From Fulvia fulva (taxonomy: Eukaryota > Ascomycota > Dothideomycetes > Mycosphaerellales > Mycosphaerellaceae): a stretch of 64,000 nt of DNA. Positions within the stretch are counted from its first letter, which is position 1, and the number at the start of each line of letters is the position of its first letter. Of the stretch, positions 1 to 13,060 are shown in pieces. The position numbers and the translations under genes were made by a program. Location: positions 2,294,001 through 2,358,000 of the forward strand of contig NC_063020.1 of assembly GCF_020509005.1 (NCBI RefSeq). The letters are read 5' to 3'. The notes under the pieces are model-generated. The model saw only the letters and a list, made by a program, of their open reading frames with translations. It had not been told where the DNA came from and did not search any database.

Positions 1-3000
1 TGGCTCCAGCGCCCTGAGAGGAGGTGATGTTCAAGCCTCGCTTTCTCGCGGCTTTAGATGGTTAGCACCAACCAGGACGGTGTATGCTGCATGCTTGTTG
101 TCACTTGTCTCCGACATCTTGCTATCAGAGGTTATGTCCAGTACCAGTAGCATGTGGTAGCTTTTGGCACAAGCTAGCGTTTGCGATGATGGTAGCTGAC
201 AGCGGTCCGTGCCCGACCGCTCCCTTATTAATAGACAGACGGCAGGCAAATTATCTCATGCAATGCGCGCACATGTATATGCGAAGGTTGAGCAAGATGT
301 GTATGCCAACCTTAGCAGAAATGCAATCGAGAAGTGCGGTTCTGTAGCGAGCTGAGGGTCACTGCCCTCGCTGATACAGTCTTCGCCTCAGACTGAGAGG
401 TGGGCACACGTGGTTGTGTGTATCATTCGTCTGATCACGTATACCACACCTCCTGACTCACGATCCGTTTGTTAGTATGGTCGTTTTGCCGTCGTTGTGT
501 TGATGTTCCTGCAGTTATTCGTTGTCGCTGTCGGCATACGGACTGCACTGCGATGGACATTGCGTACTTCTCACACGTACCGTCGCTCAGCCTCAAAGAT
601 GTCACACACGTGACACATATGCAGTCGACGTCCTTTAGCTTCAAACCTTCTCACACACCGTATGAGCGGCCGAGGCAGCGACCCGCTGCGAACCTGTGGG
701 GATTGGGTGGTCTTGGGCTTTGAGGCGGTGTGTTGCAAGGACGTGTCGATGGATCACCGTCTCCGGAGTAAATGCATCGAGATTTGCTTGTTGGCTCGTA
801 TGTTCGAGGCGAAAGTTGTCTAAAGCTGTTCCCGGCGTGGGATGTTCGTGTCGGTAATTGTTTTCCACTGCCGGTGATCCATTTTACCGTCATCGATGTG
901 CTTCTTGCATAGAGTTACTTGACTCGATCTCGGACATTATGTGCATCGCCATTGAGCGCGTTCTGAGTTTGGAATCGCCAGCAATCGGATAGACTCGATA
1001 TCAGAAGGTCATCTGCAATAGGTCGCTGTGCCGTAGTGGCGTTGGGGTGCATCGAGACTATCTTCGTTCAGGTCAGCAATCTCTTACGTGTAAAGTCTCA
1101 GGCTCAGAAATATTGGCGAGTCAACGAGTGGTGTGCGAGATCAAGTCCTGTGATAGGTAATCGATGCACTCTCAGCTGACGCCTGGGTTGCCAAAGCCGC
1201 TGAGGGTGTGGTGTGGTATGGTTGTCAAGGTTAGCTGACCAAAACCCTGGAAGGAGATCGTGCTACTGTAAAAGTGCCTGGCGGTACGTTCTGAGGTGAG
1301 ATCTCGATGCACGCTCGACGAACCTGCATTGGAAGCGTTTGAGATGTCGTATCCCGCGAAGTAGGCCGCTATGCTCCGCGACAGTTGTGTGATAAGGATA
1401 AGTAGGGAGGTAGAGCTGCAGCAAGCCATAAAGAGCGACTCTTGACTCGTACTGGAGCTGAGCAGGCGTGATTGATGCGAGCAATCCTTCGCGCTGTGGC
1501 ATAGAGGGGCCAGTCTTGAACTCTCTTTTGTCACGATGACTTCGCGTTTGCTCCGTGACTGGTCGATCGACCTCTCTCCCACGCCTATTACAAAACGTGG
1601 TTTTCGCGTCCTATCAGTCGGTCATATGTCGGCTTCGATGTGCAGTTTCGAGTGCCGGGTTCCCATCACGCGTGAGTATTGAGTGTGTCGCCTGGTCACA
1701 TCTGACGTCTTGTGGCTGTTGCCACTCTTCGTCCCAGCGAATAGCGGGCTGGGCGTTGCGCGTATGGAACCGTATCTCGTGGTGGAGGCGTGAGATGGCG
1801 TCGATAGCAGCTGAACGAGGCTCATGTTACACACAATGCCGTCTTCGCCTGCGTCCCAGTACATGTGAGTAAGGAAGTCACAGATGCTCCTCTCACAGGA
1901 CTCACAGCAGAGGTGCAGCAGGCGGCAGTCAGTGACCCGACCACGCACATGTTTCTCCGCATTGTCGAGGCCCGTATGCACGACATCGAGCTGTTGTCAC
2001 ACCGGGCACCCAAAACCTGCTGTCAGCCTGTTAGTGTCACTGGTCATCGCACTACTGTTGTACCTAGCGCCACCAGCTAAGCCTCGTCGGGTGGCACGGG
2101 TCGGCCAATTACATGTACAGCATCCTCCGACCCAGCACCACCTGCCCAGTGCCGAGCAACACTTTCTGCGTACAGTGTGGCGTCCTTCACTTCGCGTGTC
2201 GCTCGCATCCATCAGCCCATACAGGTTACAGATCCCGCGTTTGCATTCACTTCGCGCCGGTGTTGAACCCTAAGCTATGCTCCAGACATTCGCTGCCGCC
2301 GGCGCTGACCCCGATGGATGTCGCTGTGAGGTCGCCTGGGATCCGTGGCAACAGGCACACAGGACATCGGCCTTGTCTGCCGCGTCCGATGCTGGCTAAA
2401 TCGACAATTGTGCACGTCTCTAGCAGAGGCTCAAACGTTCAGCGCAGGGGTGAGCTAGGACTGCTTCCGTGCCGAGAGACAGCTCTAGACGACCATGTTG
2501 TTGATATCTCACCCTCACCATGTGAGCAGCGCCTCCCATACATGTAGTCTCGGCACGACGAACCACGGGCATGCACCGAGGGCCGCTGCACATTCCTTCG
2601 CGAAGTCACCGAGTTCGTGAGCCTCGATGGTACATGTAAGCATTGGCAGGAAGTTGTGCTCTTGCCCGGTTACCTCTTTCAGGCCTGAGTCAGATCCTTG
2701 TCCAAGAAAGCTCCATACATGATGTACCTTGCAACTGTCACGCCGCTGGGATGCCCGCATTTGAGCTAGCAGCAGTGGCCGCCATCCTAATGAGCGCATC
2801 ACTTAGTCTCGTCTCTGCCGCGTCCTCCTACGGGCGTGAGGACCGGTGTCCAGCTCACCACCGCGCACCGCTCTGGTGTTTTGGCCCTATGGTGTCGTCA
2901 TATGCAAGAGGCGAGGCATGCTGCATGTAGCGAAAGAACCGAGCAGTATAAACATTAGCTGCATGTGTTTTAGGCCCGGCTTTGTGAGAAGTGGTAGTTG

Positions 3001-3140
3001 TTGAAGTAGGGAGAGGGCCCGGTGCCACAGAACAAGGTCAAGGATTATTCTCATGCTACACATCACAAAGCAACAACAATCCTCAGCCTTCGAGATCGAT
3101 ATCATCTGGTCCTCCCCACCCGGAGTCCAACCTTCGCGGC
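1..3140. other. Intergenic, no supportable gene
   Basis: About 3.1 kb with short overlapping open frames on both strands. None shows a recognisable motif, a biased composition or frames that join at splice sites. The last roughly 200 bp are the likely promoter and 5' leader of the Zn2Cys6 gene. No tRNA, terminal repeat or tandem repeat was seen by eye. Confidence 0.6.
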
Positions 3141-4939
3141 ATGGACTCAATACTCTCCCCTCCAGACTCGGCCACGTTCGAACGTAGGCCCAGTACCGTA
3201 TCTTGCTCGTATGATTCAACGCCGTCGAGCTCCAACTCCTCCCCAGAAGTGACGACCGACACAACCGAAGCCACCGTCATCACGCCCGACAGCGAAGACA
3301 GCAATGCAGACATTGGCACGTCGCCAGATGGCACATCCCCAGGCAGCGTGGTGCCAAAGCTGGAAGATTTGGAAGCAGAAAGCGCATTGCACAAACTGGA
3401 AGACGCCAAGCCAACTATCACCAACGACCAAGTTGTACTACCGCCTGCTCCCCGCAAACGTGGCCGACCAAGAAAGTATCCAATCGTAGAGCAGAAAAAG
3501 GCATCGCATGCTCGCTCCAAGACTGGCTGCGGTACTTGCCGTAGGCGCAAGAAGAAATGCGATGAGACAAGACCTATATGCCAGAACTGCGAAAAGAACA
3601 ATGTTGTCTGTGATGGATACGAGGACAGGAAGCCATGGCAAAGTGGCAAACAGAAGCAACTGGTCAAGCGAGCAACGATACAAATGCCATTACCACTGTT
3701 GATGGACGGCATCGAGGGACCGGTGGACCAAATGTTCTTCCAACATTTCACCTGCCAGGTCGGGAAGGTGCTCTCATTGACGGATCACGGCAATCCATTT
3801 ATCGACCTGATCGTTCCGATGGCTATGCGACATACCGGTCTCATGCACAGCCTGCTATACCTGTCCGGAAGCTGTTTGCTGGCAGGCGATTTCAGTGGCA
3901 AATGGGAGTGGAAAGAGAGACAGCTGCATCATAACGGCGAAGCTATGCGAATACTTCAAAATGACGTTGGAGGGACAAATCATGATAGCCAAGAGTCTAA
4001 TCGCGCGGTCGTACCGATTGGCGACTCCTCGATAGCACAGACGCTCGTGCTATGTCTTCAGACTGTATGCGCAGGAGATCTTAGCGGCGTATATCGGGTG
4101 AGTCAAAAAGCCGCCACTGATAGTCTGCCATATGCTAATTCCATCTCTAGAAACATCTCAACGGCCTGAAAACGATGCTTGCAGCACAAGGCAGCGCCTT
4201 TCCGAACGACAAGCTTCGTCAATTCATTCTCGAATTCCTACTTTATCATGACTACAGCAACGCCATTACCTCTTTGGAGAACCCACTCGATCATCGATCA
4301 GCATCGCTCATGGAAGACTTCCAACTGCCCGGCTATATGCTGCAACCCGAAGCAGGAAAACTGCTAGGCGTTATGGACGGTCTATTCGGCTTTATTTCCC
4401 GCATCAGAGCCCTACGTGATGAGATCCGGGCGCTGCGAGCACAAGGCCGACGATGGTGGGAAGAGCCATTCATCACGTCCGAGGCATGGGCCATCGATGG
4501 TGCTCTCCGAGGCTGGAACTGGAAATACGCACCCGACTCTCCACGATTCACTGCTGGCCTCTTGTATCGGCAATGTACATGGATTTACCTGCAACGGACC
4601 ATCTCCCCCTCTCTGCCTGCTCCAATGCTCAAGACCGCTGTCGATGAAGGCCTGAACTATCTCCGCCACCTACCATGGGACAGTGACGACGGCGCAACGA
4701 AAAGTATCCTCCTCATGCCATTATTCCTGCTCGGATGTGCCGCCTTCGAGCCCGATCAACGGCCCGAGATCGCACAAGCATTTGAGCGGCTACAGAGCTG
4801 GAGCAGTCTGGGCAATATCAAGTATGCCCGTCTAATCGTAGAGCAAATCTGGGAAATGATGGATCAAGGTTTAGAAGAGCAAACGTGGGACTGGGAGACG
4901 GTCATGCAAAACAAAGGGTGGGACTTCTTGGTGACCTGA
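3141..4939 (+). CDS. Zn(II)2Cys6 fungal transcription factor
   Basis: Two exons, 3141-4097 and 4151-4939, separated by a 53-bp phase-0 intron (GTGAGT...CTCTAG), give 581 residues. An acidic Ser/Thr-rich N-terminus is followed by an AT-hook-like patch (KRGRPRKYP, about residue 105) and a perfect binuclear zinc cluster at about residues 130-157 with spacing C-x2-C-x6-C-x6-C-x2-C-x6-C. The rest is helical and resembles the fungal-specific regulatory domain of this superfamily, seen for example in the run from 'LKTMLAAQG' onward. It should act in the nucleus as a sequence-specific DNA-binding regulator; the target pathway cannot be told. An in-frame ATG at 2991 would add 50 residues, but they are low in coding character, so the ATG at 3141 (MDSILSPPDS) is preferred. 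It stands alone, with no enzyme cluster beside it. Confidence 0.88.
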
Positions 4940-7108
4940 TCGCAGTATCACCTTATCTACACATCGACACAATTATAACACAACAGCACAGCACCGTCTT
5001 GGAGCTGGAAGCGAAGCACATCAAGAATGACTTTGGAGGAACGACATTGCACGGGACACGAGGACGTACGACATCTTATACCCCCCTCTTACTTACTGGC
5101 GTTTTTGGAAAGATCTGGGGATGCACATCCACTGTACTTTTACTTATTTCCTTGGATCTATGACGAAGGCATGGGCGGCCCCTTTTGCAATCAAAAGTAC
5201 GGCAGGAACGAATATGTCATGGCATGGTGGCGAATGAACGTAATGCATGTAGGGAACGATTGCGATGGCGGGACGGGGTGGACTACATTTCAGGGTGGAC
5301 ATATTGGTACGCGGCATTTACGGGGATGGGTTGGGGTTCAGAGAGGCTTTGTTTGGGAGAGGCAGTCCTCGGATTCACAGGGACGTTTTCTGGCTGCGGA
5401 TACCCCAATATGGCGAGGACGGGTGGGCACTTTTCGGCTCGGATCTTGCACAGCTTCTTGAGGCCTTCGCATTGAGGATGGGAGGTGCGCTGAGGTAGCG
5501 CTTGGTGTTGTATTGATGTTGTAGGTGGGGCTTTGTGGATGAGGATGATGTTGTTGTTAGTGTATAGAGGAAGTTTATGATTCACATCATTGTTGATCAG
5601 TCGACCCTTTCTTCTCAATGTGACCTGTCTCGGCTTTCCGACGATACCTTACATGGTACGGAAGTCATGGACAAACTGCCGTGTTCTCAATCCCTCTGGA
5701 AATCCTACTGCCGAGACCGTCTCTCCCCTACCATGGTTCCGCATCGGCGAAGCCGTCCCATCCTGACATCCCGGAGCAGGACGGTGATCTACTGCAGACA
5801 CCCAGTAGCCTTCCAGATGCGTGCATTGTTACACTGCGTCTGCAGAACACGGCAGTCCCATGCCTAGTAGCGAAGTTTCATGTTGACATGTTGAAAGAAG
5901 GTACGGGAAGGCTTAGCAGTTGCTGCTTCCCGTGGTGGTCAAGGATTATATGTGGTGAACGTCTGCTTTTGGCGAGAGGCATACGATATACGGCAGTGGA
6001 GTCTCGGGCCTGTTGTATTCGCTACCTGTCGTCGGAACGGGGCGTAATGTTCGCCCGAGTGCGTCCGGACGGGAGTTGGGATGTGGAAATCGGGTGGTGA
6101 ACTGGAGGGTGAGGGGTGAACAGTTTTCTGTCTTCTGACTGTCGTGGCTTCTTGGGCTTTGGGATGACTTTTGTTGCCCAAGCATCTGGCCGTGACGGTA
6201 TGTCATTGGTCTGCCTCGAAGCCCGCGGCCTGAACGAATTTTTTGGGCAGCATTGGAGACAGGTTTGGTGTGCAAGACCTCCCTGTCATGGTTCACTGCA
6301 CGCGAGCTGTGCTGCCTTGGTGGGAGTAAGAGGCGCAGCAGGGCGATGACGACAAGGCGCAGACGTGCAGCAAGAGGCGCCTGTGCATGCATGTGGTTGA
6401 GGACGAGGTGAGGGAGAAGTGTCACTGGCTTCCCATTAACCTTCGTCCTGCGGATCAGAGGCGATGCTGTGATATACAAGTGATGCTCACGGTATCATAT
6501 GCACTTCATTCACCTCACACTCCGTGATTTACTTCGCGTTGGAACAAAATATTGATTGCTGAAGGCTGGAGCTGAGTGGAATTTGATGGTGGCTGAACAG
6601 TTTCGGAGCGAACCGTCCCGCGGCGCTTGAACGTTCTCGTAGTCTCGCGGGGCAGGAGTGTTTTCGTCATATCTCTCCTGCGACGGCAGGCAAAGCTGGT
6701 CAGTGGTCAAGAAGCGTCGCTGATGAACCTGCAGCCGGCGCTGTACCTTTGCGCACGCACTTTGCACTCATCGCTCATTGCACATCGCACACCGGCCGCC
6801 TGCCTCACTGTCGCATCGTTATCTTCACCACCCCGCCACTCCGCCCTGTCCTCCGCGCCGAGTGTAGCCTGCTGCAGCAGTGAGACTCATTCGATCCGCT
6901 GAGGCGCAGCGCCAGCCCACCATCTCCACGACCGACCGCAGCACATCTCCGCTCCACCTACTACATCTACCTATCACTTCCCAGCCTCGCCGTCTGGACT
7001 GGACGATCGTCGCAGACATTGCCGTACCTCGAGGTACTTACCGGAAACACTTCGCCCTGCTGCAGCCTTCTCCTGTGTCTGCCCTCACACAAGTGACGGA
7101 CCGGCGCC
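4940..7108. other. Intergenic, no supportable gene
   Basis: About 2.2 kb between the regulator and the DUF3824 gene. Open frames on both strands (the longest at 5946-6479 minus, 177 codons) lack motifs and look like chance. The last 300 bp are pyrimidine-rich, typical of a fungal 5' leader. Confidence 0.55.
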
Positions 7109-10100
7109 ATGACTTCAGTCCGTGGCAGCCGTACCGTCTATCGCGAGCGCGAGGATGACTATGAAGAGGCGCCTCGCCGCACATACACCACCGTGAAGCG
7201 ATACCAGGTCCCCGAGTCCATCGCGCGATCAACCTACAAGGATGAACATGACGAGACGGACACCAAGAAGATTATCATAAAACGAGAACGCCGCGACGAC
7301 CCGCCAGCCTCCTCGAGACACTCTCATTCCCATCACGACGACGACGAGGACGTGGAGTGGAAGTTTAGCAAACGCACCTACGAGCGCAGCGAAGCTCCAA
7401 AGCATGAGCATAAGCATGAACATGACGATGTAGACATTCGGTACACTAGGACTGAGCGATCTGCCGACCCACCCCGACGTGATATAAGCTATCGAGTCGT
7501 TGAGCGCGAGAGTGACTACGACCGACCTCGTGCCAGGAGCGAATTCAAGGTGATTGAACGCGACACGGAAGTCGTGCGAGCGCCGTCTCCACCATCTCCA
7601 GAGCGCGTGCGCGAGTTTCGCTTCGAGCGAGAGAGATCCTTCTCTCCACAGCGGGAACGTCCATATGATGTAGAGCGTTACAGCAAGAGCACCGAATACT
7701 TTGCTCAGCCACAGCCCCAGCCGATCATCATCCGACAGGACGCTCCAGCTCCACAGGCTCCGATCATTATCCGCGAAGAACGCCGAGAACCACAAAAGAT
7801 CATCATACGCCGCGAAGAGCCGCAGTACGAGTTTATCGAGCGCAGGGAAGTCACTGAAGAACGCGACGAAAGCAAGTCTCTTGTGAAGAAGGAAGAACCG
7901 CCGCCACCAGCACCAATCCCAGAGCCCGAGAAAAAGCCGGAGGAAGACTACTTCTATGAGCGACGTGTAGTCGAACGACGAAGACGCAGTGACAGCTACG
8001 ACCGTAAGACGGAGATTCGACCGCGCGACAGCGCCTCCAACTATAGCAGCGACGGCAGCTACGAGTACGTGCGCCGCGAGCGTAGAGTGGATGGTGAAGA
8101 AGAAGACACTCATCACAAACGCAACTTGGCAGGAGGCGCCATCGCAGGTATTGGTGCTGCCGAGATCATCAGACATCACCGCAAGCGTAGAGGTGAGGAA
8201 GTTGGCGGTAGAGGCCGCAGTGCCATTGGTGGAGCAGCTGTGGGCGCACTTGGTGCAGAGGCATTAAGCAGAGTGAGAAGCATGCGTAGCTTGCGTGGTT
8301 CGAGGTCGCGATCAAGGTCGAGAAGCCGCAGCGGCGAGCGACCTCGCAGACGCCGACACCACCATCGCTCTCGATCTAGGGACGACGACAAGCAGTCATT
8401 CACCAAAGCTCAACAACTTGGCGGTCTGGCTGCTGTCGCCGCCGTCGGAGCACTTGCTGGCTACGCATTGAAGAATCGAGGCAACAAGGAGACGGTAGTG
8501 GTGCACGACGGTCGTCATGGTAGGCGCAGTCGATCGAGGAGGAGGCGTGGCAGTGTCGACACTTATCTCTCAGACGATCCCCGCGGAGGGCCATCTGAAC
8601 ATCGTGACCCCGATCATCGAAATCGTCGGATTGCACAAGCGGGTCTAGCTTCCGCAGCGGCTGCAGGCATCCTCGAGCGAGTCCGATCGAAGAGTCGAGG
8701 TGGAAACCGAAGCAAGTCCCGTGTCCGACAAGGAGTGCCCATTGCTGCAGCAGGTCTCGGCGGAGCTGCCCTAGCCGGTCTGTATGAGAAAAACAAGGCC
8801 AACAAAGAAGCGAAGAAGGATGCGATCATCGAAGACGAGATTGGCAGGGGAAGACGCAGGCATAGCCGAAGTCGCTCACGAAGTATGTCTGTCCCAGCTT
8901 CGCACTACCCTGATGACAGGAGTGTTGACGGAAGGCCTGGCATGATAGCATACGGCCATGATCCCATTTACCCTGATGACCGTGACCGCCGAGGTTATCA
9001 TAGCGACGAAGAGCCTGGTCTCTACCGCCGACGAGGTGGCAGCGCCGACAGCAGCCCCGATACAAGACGCCGCCGAAGCCGATCTCGTGGTAAGGAGTTC
9101 GCTACTGCTGGTGTTGCTGCTGCTGCCGGTGCAGCCGCTGCCCATCAGTATGGCAAAAGCCGCGAACGCAGCCGTAGCCGAGCCGGATCGAGAGACAGGT
9201 CAAGGGACAGACGCCAAGATGATCGTAGGTCACAAGTGCCTCAAGTGCGATGCCAACGCTAATAGTCTTTCAGGTCGCGGGTACTACGATGACGGCTACG
9301 GCCAAGAACCATACAGCCCCCCTGGCAATGACCACTACATCCAGGGCAACCAACAAAACGCGGCTTATGGCCAGCAGCAATCATACCCCTCAAGCAATTA
9401 TTTCCCACCGCCACCGACTGGAGACCAAGCATATGGTGAGCACGCTTATGCGCAACAACCACAGCAAACATACCCGGCATACAATCCGGCGGACTATGCA
9501 AACCAGCCACCTCAACAACACCCCTACGAGAACACTCGTGGCGCTTACGGCGACAGCGATGCCAACCTAGGCCAAACATATCCCGGGGATACGTACGCAG
9601 GAGATGCTCGTTATGGTGGACAGGATCATGACAGAGGTCGAGGTCGACCAGATCCTGAGAATGTGAGTGCGCCCAACAGCTCGGAGCGCGAGTCTCAGGA
9701 AGCGGGTACGTCCAGCTCCTGAGAGGGACCCGGAAGAAAGGGTACGTCTTATTCGAATAGTCACGCTGACTGATGTTTTACAGATGGTATAGCAACCCCT
9801 ACAGATCGACGGAGGTCAACAAGTCGTGTAAAGTTTGACTTAGAGTCGAACATTACACATTCGCCAGATGCCTCGCGGCGTAAGGAGGATGCAAAGCGCG
9901 GCGATCCAAGTGAGAAGCGGCATAGCGATACGGAGACTAGTGATGACCGCAAGCATCGACGCCGCAAGCATAAGGGCAAGGAACGGGGCGAGGCAACACG
10001 TGAAGACCCGGACATGACGCGTATCCCTCACGAACAACGAAGAGCACGAGATGACAGAGATAACGACTCCGACACCACGGTAGACCTTCCGCCTCGCTTT

Positions 10101-10286
10101 GACGAGCGAGGCAACCGTAAACCTGGAGAAGACGACCTGGCCGCCAAGATCAACGATCTGCTCAGTGGTAAAGGTGGAGCAGGAGGGCTCTTCCAGTCTA
10201 TTGCTGGAGAGTTCCTTGGTGGTCAAGGAGGAGGCGGTGGCGAAAGCGATGGCGAGAGCAAGAGCAGGCGAAGGCATCGTCGTTAG
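7109..10286 (+). CDS. DUF3824-type Arg/Ser-rich protein with Gly/Ala helices
   Basis: Three exons, 7109-9224, 9274-9705 and 9784-10286, joined by introns of 49 and 78 bp whose phases fit, give 1016 residues. The N-terminal third is extremely charged (RERE, KIIIKRERR). From about residue 340 a unit recurs at least five times: a Gly/Ala-rich hydrophobic segment (for example GGLAAVAAVGALAGYALK) followed by an Arg/Ser-rich stretch (RSRSRSRSRS). The second exon is Tyr/Gln/Pro-rich and prion-like. This repeating Gly-helix plus RS arrangement matches the fungal DUF3824 family, whose function is unknown. The RS tracts suggest a phosphorylated, possibly RNA-associated or condensate-forming protein; that is inference. 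A rival donor at 9739 would run through a stop at 9720, so the donor at 9706 was chosen. Confidence 0.8.
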
Positions 10287-10686
10287 TGGAACGATGGCAT
10301 TGTTGGCGCTTCATGACTTCTTCTTTCGGGTACGATTGGTTTTGGCGTGATGATGTTCTTGCACTGCTTGATGATAATGACATGAGATATGACACGACCA
10401 ATGGACGTAGACAGGCCTACGAAACAGAACTTGCTTTTCTCTCAATGTCTTCCGACTCAAAGCAACTGCATGATGTGCCTTCTACTCTGTGAAGTGGTTT
10501 GAAGTGTCTCATTTGCAGAGTGCATCTCCGCATGGCATGGACCGGCGGCAAGCTCAATCAGCCGAGGCAAGCAACCTCACGTCCTTCAATGTCTTCGGAC
10601 AGCATTGAAAACATACGGCAACACACTTCAATGCGAACCTTTCACCGCCCATTCATGATACTCGTACTCTATTGATTTATACAATA
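10287..10686. other. Intergenic spacer between tandem genes
   Basis: About 400 bp holding the 3' end of the DUF3824 gene and the promoter of the biotin carboxylase gene. No other feature seen. Confidence 0.5.
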
Positions 10687-12722
10687 ATGGCTGGACGAAT
10701 TCAACCACGCCCCATCAAACGGATCTTAGTCGCTAACAGGTATTCAACTCCAAGATCTCCACGTATAACACTCTTCATACGAAACAAGATGCTAACAACA
10801 GCGACAGAGGCGAAATAGCAGCCCGCATCTTCCAGTCTGCGCGCGAATTGGACCTTGAGACGTACTCATTGTACACCAAGCACGATGTCAGCCATATTTA
10901 CAATTCTCATCATGCGATTCGACTGAATTCACCAAGTGATTATATGTCCATCGAGGCCTTATTGGATATCGCAAAGAAGCATCAAATCGATGCTATTCAT
11001 CCTGGATATGGTTTCCTCTCCGAGTCACCGGAGCTTGCGGCTCGAATGGCTGAGATCGATGTCATGGTCATCGGTCCCGGGGCGGAAATTCTAGAGAGGA
11101 CGGGCGATAAGTTACGGGCTAGACAGTTAGCTGAGGAATGTGATGTCCCCGTCCTACCAGCGTTGACGACGCCGACGGGGAGTGTAGATGAGGTGAGGCG
11201 ATTTGCTGAGACGAACGGTGTACCGATTATGGTGAAGGCCGTGGATGGTGGTGGGGGACGGGGGATCAGGTTAGTGAGGAGGATGGAGGATTTGGAGAGT
11301 TTGTGCAGGCGAGCTATCGAGGAGAGTCCGTCAAGACAGGTCTTTGCGGAGAGAGCGGTGGTTGAGGGCTTCAGACATGTTGAAGTGCAGATCCTCGGCG
11401 ATGGAAAGGGCGGAGTCAGGCATTTGTGGGAGAGGGAGTGTAGTATTCAACGGCGGTACCAGAAGATCGTGGAGGTGTCGCCAAGCATGGTCAGCGATAG
11501 GGAGTTGGTGGGAAGGGTGATTGGAAGTGCGGTGGCGATGGCGAGGAAGGTGCGGTGTGCGAGTTTGGGGACGTTTGAGTTCCTGGTGAATCCTGAGTGT
11601 GGGGAGTTCTTCTTTCTGGAGGTCAATCCGAGGTTGCAGGTGGAGCATACGATTACTGAGAGTATTTGTTCGACGGATATTGTTAAGGCACAGTTGAGGC
11701 TTGCAATGGGTGCGACGTTTGAGCAGGCTGGACTGGAGGGTTTAGGGGAAGACCCGCTCGTGCCACCGAAACCGCGTTCCATACAATTGAGGCTGACTGC
11801 TGAGGACCCAGAGAAGGGGTACTCGCTGAGTATTGGCAAGATCCAGTCTTTCCACTTCCCATCAGGAGTCGGGACGAGGGTGGACACTGCCCTGGTACCT
11901 GGAGCTCCAGCGATAGTGACATCTGACTTCGACAGTGTAATCGCCAAGATCATCGTCACTGCACGAACGTGGCAGGATGCAGTCAGCAAAGCACGGCGTG
12001 CACTGGACGACACAAGAGTCACAGGGATCCAGACCAACCTCGCACTGCTCCGCGCCATCGTCTCACATCCCGATTTCGAAGCAGGACGCTACGATACGCA
12101 ATGGCTCGAATCCAAACACGAAGAACTCCTCGCCCTCAGTCGCAAGCTCCAAGGATCCAAAGATCCATTCCACGGTCAAGTGCAGCAACAATCCAGCAAC
12201 TCTTCCCAAGCAATCGCCTCATCCAGCGGTGGCGCCAGTATGTTCAAGAAAGACGACGCCTGGACCATAGACCTCAAACCTCAAAGCACGGCATCGCACG
12301 ACACACAACCCCATCACCTCCACCTAACCAAAATCCTCAAAAACGACTTCCCAGACTCCTTCTCCGCCGACATCCTCTACACACAGCCAGGCCAAAAACT
12401 CACACCCCTCACCATCTCCCTGAACTCCACCTCCGCATCGGGCTCCGCGCTATCGTCATCACATCCCATGGGCTCCAAGTCGGATCCCAACCATGTTATC
12501 ATGCCGTTGTCAGGGAAGCTCGTGGAAGTGTTAGTTGATCCCGGGGATACGGTGAAGAAGGATGAGGCGATTTGTGTCATTAAGCAGATGAAGATGGAGG
12601 TTGAGGTTAGGACGCATAAGGCGGGTGTTGTGATGTGGGTTACGGAGGTGGAGGATGAGGAGGATGTGGCGGAGGGGATGTTGGCTGCTGTTGTGGAGGA
12701 TGGGGAGAGGGCGAGGTTGTGA
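10687..12722 (+). CDS. Biotin carboxylase/biotin carrier subunit of an acyl-CoA carboxylase-like enzyme
   Basis: A 53-bp first exon (10687-10739) ends inside the conserved VANRGEIAAR motif and joins 10808-12722 across a 68-bp intron; 655 residues. Visible elements in order: N-terminal biotin carboxylase fold; the ATP-grasp Gly-rich loop (VDGGGGRGIRLV); the bicarbonate/ATP site (SIQRRYQKIVEVSP); the catalytic Glu-Asn-Arg segment (FLEVNPRLQVEH); a poorly conserved middle rich in Ser/Gln; and a C-terminal biotinyl domain whose lysine sits in QMKME rather than the usual AMKME. It should carboxylate biotin with ATP and bicarbonate. The acceptor is not determinable: no carboxyltransferase partner lies in the window, and the size suits a two-subunit enzyme such as methylcrotonyl-CoA carboxylase or a relative. 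No clear mitochondrial presequence precedes the catalytic fold. Confidence 0.85.
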
Positions 12723-13060
12723 GGGTGGATGAGATGATAGGACGATCGATGCATGATGCTGGGAACGATCATGGAAAGCAGGCTATTGTTGTGCATGGAT
12801 ACCTAGTGGGTAGAGACATTGGCGAACTGCAAAATATGGGCCGAGGAATTATTGATATGCGACATGCGTTGTGCAAGCTGCAACAAGCACTTCACTGGTA
12901 ACGAAGGTCTGGTAGGCCTAACTTTTCCCGTATGCGTCGAGTGTATTATGCCAGCGATCCGCTTTGTACAAACGCCACGCTATGCTATGCCTCGCCACAT
13001 TAGTATACACCTGTTAGAGATTATACAGCCCCTTGTCGCAACGCCTTCACTTTGATGATC
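12723..13060. other. Convergent intergenic region
   Basis: 338 bp between the 3' ends of the biotin carboxylase gene (+) and the Pol I subunit gene (-). It presumably holds both 3' untranslated regions. No other feature seen. Confidence 0.5.

Noticed and set aside
7229..8179. 316-codon minus-strand open frame
   Set aside because: Antisense to the Arg-rich part of the DUF3824 gene; the hydrophobic look comes from reversed Arg/Glu codons.
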